Part shown: in pieces, positions 1 through 4,558 of the stretch
Layout of the letters: each line of letters starts with the position of its first letter
Position numbering within the stretch: position 1 is the first letter of the stretch
Source of the DNA: Actinomycetota bacterium
Lineage (GTDB): Bacteria > Actinomycetota > Humimicrobiia > Humimicrobiales > Humimicrobiaceae
Reading direction: 5' to 3'
DNA length: 6,201 bases
Assembly (NCBI GenBank): GCA_003155275.1
Contig: PMCC01000076.1
Span: 17,705 to 23,905, forward strand
The notes under the pieces: generated by a model
The model's input: only the letters and a program-made list of their open reading frames with translations
The model's database searches: none
What the model was told of the DNA's origin: nothing
Program-made: the position numbers and the translations under genes

Positions 1-320
1 TCTTTGCCATCTATGTCAAGGGTTGCTTTTGCTTCCTGTTCGGCAATCTCATCTGAAAGATCCCTTACCTGGTTTTCAAGCAAACCTTCGCCGCAAAGCT
101 GCAAAAGGTTTGAAAGTCTTGAGATTTCAATAGGTGAGCCAGCTTCGTCTTTTAGTTTTTTTAACTGCCCGAAATTTGCGGTCGAAAAAAGATCCGCATA
201 TTCCTCATATAAAGCAGCGGTGTTTAAATCATCCTTATGTCCCGCAAAATGAAGGTAATATTCCTTGTCCAAAGCAGAAATAAATTTTTGGGCGGCTAGC
301 CTGTATTTTTCTAAATCCAT
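1..320 (-). CDS. Hypothetical protein, N-terminal fragment (runs off left edge)
   Basis: An open frame starts at the ATG at 320-318 and stays open for 106 codons to the window edge, so the C-terminus is missing. The protein begins MDLEKYRLAAQKFISALDKE and is rich in Leu, Ala, Glu and Lys with many Tyr and Phe, which suggests amphipathic helices. There is no signal peptide or membrane segment in this part, so it is probably cytoplasmic. I do not recognise the family; helical metallopeptidase-like N-termini look broadly similar, but no catalytic motif is in view. An AAGGAA Shine-Dalgarno-like site lies at 337-332, separated from the ATG by an 11-nt C(AT)5 spacer. The gene follows the transketolase subunit on the same strand, with a 138-bp gap filled by short tandem repeats, so co-transcription is possible but unproven. 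The frame is convincing from its length, its start signal and its protein-like composition. Confidence 0.7.
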   Translation of the reverse strand, partial: MDLEKYRLAAQKFISALDKEYYLHFAGHKDDLNTAALYEEYADLFSTANFGQLKKLKDEAGSPIEISRLSNLLQLCGEGLLENQVRDLSDEIAEQEAKATLDIDGK

Positions 321-331
321 ATATATATATG

Positions 332-337
332 TTCCTT
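332..337 (-). promoter_or_regulatory. Shine-Dalgarno site with an AT-dinucleotide spacer
   Basis: AAGGAA on the minus strand precedes the ATG at 320-318. The spacer is C followed by five AT dinucleotides, and with the flanking bases it forms the 14-nt palindrome CATATATATATATG at 318-331. Spacing is 11 nt, slightly long. The site supports the chosen start. Confidence 0.5.
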
Positions 338-470
338 TTTATTTTAGGTCTTTATTATAAGTCTTCCATTCAGATTTTTATTTTAGGTCTTTATTCCAGA
401 TTTTTTATTTCCAGGCATCTAGTTTAGATCTGTATTTTAGATCTTTTATTCCAGATCTTTATTTCAGATT
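338..470 (-). repeat. Degenerate 13-nt tandem repeat (minisatellite), about 10 units
   Basis: Read on the minus strand, the stretch splits into consecutive units with consensus RATCTRRAATAAA. Plus-strand unit boundaries are 458-470, 444-457, 431-443, 420-430, 403-419, 390-402, 377-389, 364-376, 351-363 and 338-350. Seven units are exactly 13 nt; the others are 14, 11 and 17 nt. Units 338-350 and 377-389 are identical (GACCTAAAATAAA), and they sit in a 21-nt exact direct repeat 39 nt (three units) apart, at 336-356 and 375-395. The first unit contains the last codons and the TAA stop of the transketolase gene, so the array looks as if it grew out of that gene's 3' end. It accounts for nearly all of the 138-bp intergenic gap and ends against the next gene's Shine-Dalgarno site. 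It has no long unique spacers, so it is not a CRISPR array. Confidence 0.85.
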
Positions 471-1427
471 TTCCCTTATAACCTTTAGTATACCGGCCTC
501 ATCAAGCCCGTAAGCGGCATATAAGTCCGCCGGGCTGCCGGATGCGCCGAATTTGTCTTTTACGCCTATCCTGACGACTCTGGTGGGTTGCTTCTCAGAA
601 AGTACCTCACAAACCGCGCTTCCGAGCCCGCCTATTATATTATGGTCCTCGACCGTAAAAACAAGCCCGGTCTTTTTTGCGCTTTCTATTATGAGCTGCT
701 CATCTATTGGTTTAATAGAGGCCATGTTTATAAAGTCGATATCAATTCCTTCAGCCTGCAGTTTCTTTACCGCAGACATACAGATATGGGTGGTATATCC
801 TGCGGTTATCAGCGTGGCTTTTGTGCCGTCAAATAATTTTACCCCTTTGCCTATTTTAAACTGATAATTTTCATTGAAAATAAGGGGGCTTGCGCCTCTG
901 GTCAGCCTGATATAACAGGGTCCGTTATATTCTGCGGCGGCATCAATTATTTTTGAAGTCTCTGTTCCGTCAGATGGGGAAAGGACAACAATCCCCGGTA
1001 TGGCCCGCATTATTGCAACATCTTCAATTGCCTGATGGGTCGCCCCGTCTTCCCCTACTGAAATACCGCAATGTGTGGCACATATTTTTACATTAAGGCC
1101 CGGATATGCCACTGATACGCATACCTGGTCACATGCCCTCCTGGATGCAAAAACTCCAAATGTCGACACGAAAGGGATTTTCCCCATTGTTGCCATTCCG
1201 GCTGCGGCGCTTATCATATTTGCTTCAGCAATTCCGAAATTAAAAAACCTCTCCGGAAACTTTTTTGCAAAGATTACAGTCATGGTGGACTTGGACAAAT
1301 CGCAATCCATCACAACTATATTTTTATTTGTTTCTCCAAGCGCGGCCAGTCTTTCCCCATAAGCATTTCTTGTTGCAGCCTTTTTATCACCTTCATATAA
1401 AATAGATTTTGCCTCATCTGAAATCAT
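459..1427 (-). CDS. Transketolase, C-terminal subunit (split type)
   Basis: This 322-residue protein matches the pyrimidine-binding plus C-terminal domains of transketolase, which moves two-carbon ketol units between sugar phosphates in the non-oxidative pentose phosphate pathway. The Pyr domain is at about residues 18-180, with the cofactor-activating glutamate in FGIAEANM (Glu68) and the GEDGATHQ motif (125-132) carrying the conserved His131. The C-terminal domain runs from about 205, with ITAGYTTH, EDHNIIGGLGSAV and the FGASGSP segment near the end. The N-terminal thiamine-diphosphate/Mg-binding half is absent, and the length is normal for the B subunit of two-gene transketolases. DXP synthase is a related family, but it is normally a single long chain. 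The start ATG at 1427-1425 has AGGAAGG at 1443-1437, nine bases away. The N-terminal subunit gene usually lies directly upstream; here the upstream neighbour is the divergent potB. Confidence 0.9.
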   Translation of the reverse strand: MISDEAKSILYEGDKKAATRNAYGERLAALGETNKNIVVMDCDLSKSTMTVIFAKKFPERFFNFGIAEANMISAAAGMATMGKIPFVSTFGVFASRRACDQVCVSVAYPGLNVKICATHCGISVGEDGATHQAIEDVAIMRAIPGIVVLSPSDGTETSKIIDAAAEYNGPCYIRLTRGASPLIFNENYQFKIGKGVKLFDGTKATLITAGYTTHICMSAVKKLQAEGIDIDFINMASIKPIDEQLIIESAKKTGLVFTVEDHNIIGGLGSAVCEVLSEKQPTRVVRIGVKDKFGASGSPADLYAAYGLDEAGILKVIRENLK

Positions 1428-1436
1428 TTGGTTTAA

Positions 1437-1443
1437 CCTTCCT
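1437..1443 (-). promoter_or_regulatory. Shine-Dalgarno site of the transketolase subunit gene
   Basis: AGGAAGG on the minus strand is nine bases before the ATG at 1427-1425. It is a strong match with good spacing and fixes the start. Confidence 0.75.
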
Positions 1444-1527
1444 GTCGTATAAATAAATTAAATTGACTTTTAAAAGATATTCTACAAAATATTAATTAAA
1501 ATTTATAGTTACAGATAATATTATACA
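1444..1527. promoter_or_regulatory. AT-rich divergent promoter region
   Basis: This stretch separates the divergent transketolase and potB genes and is almost entirely A and T, so it should hold promoters for both. On the plus strand, TTGACT at 1463-1468 is a good -35-like hexamer, but the best partner, CAAAAT at 1485-1490 (16-nt spacer), is weak. GATAAT at 1514-1519 matches the -10 consensus at five of six bases and would place a transcript start within a few bases of the potB ATG. On the minus strand, TATAAT lies at 1525-1520, with a possible TTGCTT at 1550-1545 and a long 19-nt spacer. A 10-bp palindrome, ATAATATTAT, occupies 1515-1524. Promoter assignment in sequence this AT-rich is unreliable; only the divergent layout is firm. 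Confidence 0.4.
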
Positions 1528-2388
1528 ATGAGCACAATCTCAAAAAGCAATAAAAGGCTTATTTATCCGGCGTTGATATGGTTTTGTATTTTTTTCATTC
1601 TCCCTTTAATGATAATCTTTATTTATTCATTTACAACAGACTATATTTTTTCAGGCGGCAAAATAAGTTTTACTCTGAATAATTTTCTTATTATCTTTCA
1701 AAAAAAATACTACCTGATAATCCTGGGACGCTCTCTCTTAATCAGTGCAATAACCACATTTTTTTCAATAATGTTTTCATACCCTGTCGCATACTACCTG
1801 GCAAAAAAAACAAGATTTGACAAAATCCTTATTGTCGTTTTGATGATACCTTTTTGGGTAAACTATCTTATCAGGATTTTTGCATGGAAACTCCTGCTTT
1901 CTGAAAATGGCATTATTAACCAGTTTCTATTATGGGTGGGAATAATCCATGAACCTTTCAGGATACTTTATACGCAGACAGCAGTTATTCTGGGGCTCAT
2001 CTATACCTACACGCCAATGATGATTTTGCCGTTGTATGCAACTATTTTAAAAATAGACAGTTCACTTATAGAAGCGTCAAGGGATCTTGGCGCATCAAGA
2101 GCCCGGGCTTTTTTTGATATAACATTCAAGCTCAGCTTTACAGGTATTTTTGCAGGCACCCTTCTTGTCTTTATTCCAGCATTGGGTTCGTTTGCAATTC
2201 CTGCAATTCTTGGAGGGACAGATTCACAAATGATAGGCAACATGGTCGAAAACCAGTTTGCCCATGTTGGCAACTGGAATTTCGGTTCAGCATTCACACT
2301 GACCCTTGCAGTGCTTTCAATTGCGCTTATCCTTTTCTATTCAAAGATCTTCGGTCTTGAAACAATTTATAAAAGCAGAGAATTTTAG
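1528..2388 (+). CDS. potB: Spermidine/putrescine-type ABC transporter permease PotB
   Basis: This 286-residue polytopic inner-membrane protein forms half of the transmembrane channel of a polyamine-type ABC importer. Hydrophobic segments lie at about residues 13-34, 62-84, 99-120, 150-171, 205-228 and 255-275, the six-helix layout usual for PotB. Family signatures include IPFWVNYLIRIFAWKLLL (107-124) and the cytoplasmic EAA loop beginning EASRDLGAS (182-190), which contacts the ATPase; GNMVENQF follows at 237-244. By recall it resembles E. coli PotB along its length, including the NxLIRI stretch. The ATG at 1528 has no recognisable Shine-Dalgarno site; the next in-frame start (TTG at 1573) would cut into helix 1, so the ATG is kept. 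potC follows 18 bp after the stop. No ATPase (potA) or binding protein (potD) is adjacent. Substrate assignment rests on family resemblance; related putrescine, thiamine and iron permeases are alternatives. Confidence 0.88.
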   Translation: MSTISKSNKRLIYPALIWFCIFFILPLMIIFIYSFTTDYIFSGGKISFTLNNFLIIFQKKYYLIILGRSLLISAITTFFSIMFSYPVAYYLAKKTRFDKILIVVLMIPFWVNYLIRIFAWKLLLSENGIINQFLLWVGIIHEPFRILYTQTAVILGLIYTYTPMMILPLYATILKIDSSLIEASRDLGASRARAFFDITFKLSFTGIFAGTLLVFIPALGSFAIPAILGGTDSQMIGNMVENQFAHVGNWNFGSAFTLTLAVLSIALILFYSKIFGLETIYKSREF

Positions 2389-2395
2389 GGAGTTT

Positions 2396-2410
2396 ATGAA
2401 GTCTCTATGA
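2396..2410 (+). other. Possible 4-codon leader ORF overlapping the potC start
   Basis: Between potB and potC, ATG AAG TCT CTA TGA encodes MKSL, and its stop overlaps the potC start as ATGA (2407-2410). The nearest Shine-Dalgarno-like motif, AGGGAG at 2387-2392, is only three bases before this ATG but 14 before the potC ATG. Translation of potC may therefore depend on coupling or re-initiation. The ORF could also be chance. Confidence 0.25.
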
Positions 2411-3213
2411 ATAAAAGAAAGCCTGTATTTTTAACAATTTACACAATAGGATTTTTTTTATATATCTTTTCGCCGCTTGTTCTTATTTTTATTTTCGCAT
2501 TCAACAGCGGCGAGGGATACAATTTCCCTCTTCAAGGAATTACTTGGCACTGGTTTATCGAATTATTTTCTGACAAAACAGCGCTGCATTCAATTGAAAA
2601 CAGCGCAGTAATTGCCCTCATCTCAGCCACAGTCTCAACAATACTTGGAACAGGGCTTACAATAGGAATAATCAAGGGAATCACCAAATATAAGGCTTTC
2701 CTTATCACCGCGCTGCTTTTGCCGGTTTTGATGCCAAGCCTTACAATCGGTATTGCCGCATTGGTTTTTTTCAGGGCAATAAGTATTCCGCTCGGTATAC
2801 CGGTTGTAATTCTTTCGCATGTTTCAATAAGCATCAGTTATGTGTTTCTTATAATGATGGGAAGGATTGAGGGAATTCATCTTGAAATACAGGAAGCAGC
2901 CATAGACCTTGGCGCTTCATGGTTTGGCAGCATAAAGGATGTACTTATACCGGGCCTTTTACCTTCAATACTTGCAGGCTGGCTTTTTGCTTTTATGATA
3001 AGCTGGAATGAATTTATAGTCACCTATTTTTTAATCGGGACAGATGTGACATTGCCAATTTATATTTTTTCACAATTAAGATTCGGCATTTCACCAAAGG
3101 TAAATGTGATTTCAGTGCTGGTGACTGTTTTTACTTTGACAGCAGCAGTTTTACTGGCAGGAAGCAGAAAAATATATCAAAGAATAAAAACCGGCAATAG
3201 TTATCCCGGATAA
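2407..3213 (+). CDS. potC: Spermidine/putrescine-type ABC transporter permease PotC
   Basis: This 268-residue inner-membrane permease is expected to pair with PotB to form the importer's channel. Hydrophobic segments lie at about residues 8-31, 66-88, 98-122, 130-150, 183-208 and 232-252. The EAA loop is EAAIDLGAS (163-171) followed by IPGLLPSILAG (181-191), a close match to the consensus contacted by the ATPase. WNEFIVTYFLIG (200-211) and LRFGISPKVN (224-233) are typical of PotC. The start ATG at 2407 is the only in-frame choice after the potB stop at 2386-2388, because the in-frame stop at 2386 closes the upstream frame. The 18-bp spacing to potB supports one operon. After potC the next gene is convergent, so the usual downstream potD is missing here. 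As with PotB, the substrate is inferred from the family and not shown by the sequence. Confidence 0.88.
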   Translation: MNKRKPVFLTIYTIGFFLYIFSPLVLIFIFAFNSGEGYNFPLQGITWHWFIELFSDKTALHSIENSAVIALISATVSTILGTGLTIGIIKGITKYKAFLITALLLPVLMPSLTIGIAALVFFRAISIPLGIPVVILSHVSISISYVFLIMMGRIEGIHLEIQEAAIDLGASWFGSIKDVLIPGLLPSILAGWLFAFMISWNEFIVTYFLIGTDVTLPIYIFSQLRFGISPKVNVISVLVTVFTLTAAVLLAGSRKIYQRIKTGNSYPG

Positions 3214-3232
3214 TTATTCCGGCCAGGAATAA
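3206..3232. terminator. Overlapping hairpins at the convergent junction (possible weak bidirectional terminator)
   Basis: Two alternative stem-loops overlap between the ends of potC and the convergent propeller gene. One pairs CCGGA (3206-3210) with TCCGG (3218-3222). The other is a perfect 7-bp stem, TTATTCC (3214-3220) with GGAATAA (3226-3232), around the loop GGCCA. They share bases and so exclude one another. Neither is followed by a U-tract on either strand, so a canonical intrinsic terminator is not supported; position alone suggests a role in ending transcription. Confidence 0.3.
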
Positions 3233-3244
3233 AACTGAAAAACA

Positions 3245-4510
3245 TTAAATGGAATTCGGATTATGTATCCTTAGCCATTGCCTCAAGATAGATACACCTC
3301 CTCTATCGATTGTACCTGTCTGGCCTTCAGTGCCCGCTGTTTCAGGAATAGTCCCTTTATTATCTCCCCCAGTAAAGCTGCTGATGTCAAAAACCACAAG
3401 GGCATTATCCGCAGCAGATGTAGCATAAAGATAATTTCCACTGATCTTCAATATATTTACAGCTCCCAGATAATTCGGTTTTCCTGAGCCTTTAATAACA
3501 TCTACAAGAACCGGTTTACCTGGATCGATAACATCATAGACTGATATTGCATTATTTGTGACGGATGATACAAAAGCATAATTATTTACAACCTTGACAT
3601 CAATAGCGTCTTCAAGATAATTGGGGTTGCCTTTACCGCTAATATACCCTGTAAAAGTCGGACTTAAAGGGTTACTGATATTTATAATTGACAGCGCTGC
3701 TTCGTCATATGCTGTAACATATGCATAATCACCAGCCACGAAAACGCTGTTAGTGCCTTCAAGATGATTAGGCTTTCCAGCACCTTTAATCACAGCAGCA
3801 AAAGTCGGTTTTTTTGGTATCTCAATATCAATAATTGTAAGAGCATTGTCGCTTCCGGAAGCAATATATGCATAACCATTGTTCACTGTCACAAAACATG
3901 GGTTATCTAAATAATTTGGAGCTCCAACGCCGGAAATCGATCCAATAATCGCTGGCTTGGTCTTGTTGCTGACATCTATGACAGTCAAACCATCTGAAAC
4001 TTCATCAACGGTATAAGCAATAATGCCTTCTACAAAAATACCCCCCCACCTCGAATCAGCAGCCTTGTAATCTTCCGGGGGGCCGATTACAAGCTTTCCT
4101 GTTAATTGAGGGCCTTTGCCCACAGGGTCACTTATATCATAAATAAGCAAAACTCCTCCATCATCATAAACATATGCAAAATTTCCTGATACAAATACGC
4201 CGAAAGCCCCGAAATCTTTACCTTCATAAACCGGTACTTTAACACTGCTTGCAAGGGCTGGTTTGGCCGGGTCACTTATGTCAAAAACTGACAGGCTGTT
4301 ATCATCATAGCTTACAACATAGGCATAATTTCCTGAAACATCTACACAGTTTGCACCTTTCAGGAAATTTGGCGACCCTTTCCCATTAATAACTCCCTTA
4401 AGGATGATTTTCTTTTCACCCACAGCAAAGCCCTGCTTTAATACGGGATTGAAAAAACAGATGCCTGCAATTAAAACAAAGATAAACAGGAATAAAAAAC
4501 CTTTTTTCAT
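3245..4510 (-). CDS. Secreted LVIVD-repeat seven-bladed beta-propeller protein
   Basis: This 421-residue protein opens with a signal peptide (MKKGFLFLFIFVLIAGICFF), probably cut after about residue 30 near GFA-VGEK. Seven blades of LVIVD-repeat type follow, each ending in a strand such as NSLSVFDIS, GLTVIDVS, NALTIIDIE or NALVVFDIS. Blades 4 to 7 repeat with an exact 49-residue period, marked by GxGxPNYL/PNHL loops at about residues 194, 243, 292 and 341, and blade 1 carries the same loop at about 43. Blades 2 and 3 have diverged and lack it. A 40-residue polar tail follows the last blade, with no anchor. Such propellers usually bind ligands or partners at the envelope; no enzyme activity is implied. 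The longer frame starts at the ATG at 4516, but GGTGGG at 4522-4517 is well spaced only for the ATG at 4510, so I chose that. It lies downstream of the protease-like gene. Confidence 0.85.
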   Translation of the reverse strand: MKKGFLFLFIFVLIAGICFFNPVLKQGFAVGEKKIILKGVINGKGSPNFLKGANCVDVSGNYAYVVSYDDNSLSVFDISDPAKPALASSVKVPVYEGKDFGAFGVFVSGNFAYVYDDGGVLLIYDISDPVGKGPQLTGKLVIGPPEDYKAADSRWGGIFVEGIIAYTVDEVSDGLTVIDVSNKTKPAIIGSISGVGAPNYLDNPCFVTVNNGYAYIASGSDNALTIIDIEIPKKPTFAAVIKGAGKPNHLEGTNSVFVAGDYAYVTAYDEAALSIINISNPLSPTFTGYISGKGNPNYLEDAIDVKVVNNYAFVSSVTNNAISVYDVIDPGKPVLVDVIKGSGKPNYLGAVNILKISGNYLYATSAADNALVVFDISSFTGGDNKGTIPETAGTEGQTGTIDRGGVSILRQWLRIHNPNSI

Positions 4511-4516
4511 TATCAT

Positions 4517-4522
4517 CCCACC
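4517..4522 (-). promoter_or_regulatory. Shine-Dalgarno site deciding the propeller gene start
   Basis: GGTGGG on the minus strand abuts the ATG at 4516-4514 and is six bases from the ATG at 4510-4508. The spacing favours the second ATG, which begins MKKGFLF, a typical signal-peptide start. Confidence 0.5.
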
Positions 4523-4527
4523 ACTCT

Positions 4528-4554
4528 TAAAATATAGACTTTACAAATATTTTA
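4528..4554. repeat. 8-bp all-A/T inverted repeat between two minus-strand genes
   Basis: TAAAATAT (4528-4535) and ATATTTTA (4547-4554) are perfect inverted copies around an 11-nt loop. The repeat sits in the short gap between the protease-like gene and the propeller gene. With only A-T pairs the hairpin is weak; it may be an operator-like site, an mRNA structure or chance. Confidence 0.3.
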
Positions 4555-4558
4555 TAAA

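Noticed and set aside
4..252. 82-residue plus-strand frame at the left edge
   Set aside because: It is Ser/Phe-rich and antisense to the minus-strand frame starting at 320, which has a ribosome site and a better protein composition.
338..470. Short repeat array considered as CRISPR or as an attachment-site cluster
   Set aside because: The units are 13 nt, directly abutting and degenerate, with no unique spacers and no cas or integrase gene nearby.
553..864. Plus-strand frames opposite the transketolase gene (also 588-836 and 1075-1362)
   Set aside because: They are fully antisense to a clearly conserved enzyme gene and encode no recognisable motif.
2007..2297. Minus-strand frames inside potB and potC (also 2532-2834 and 2635-2820)
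   Set aside because: These are antisense shadows of two recognisable permeases.
4440..4510. Propeller protein considered as a lipoprotein
   Set aside because: The only cysteine in the signal region is in AGIC; the residue before it is Ile, not Gly, Ala or Ser, so the lipobox is not convincing.
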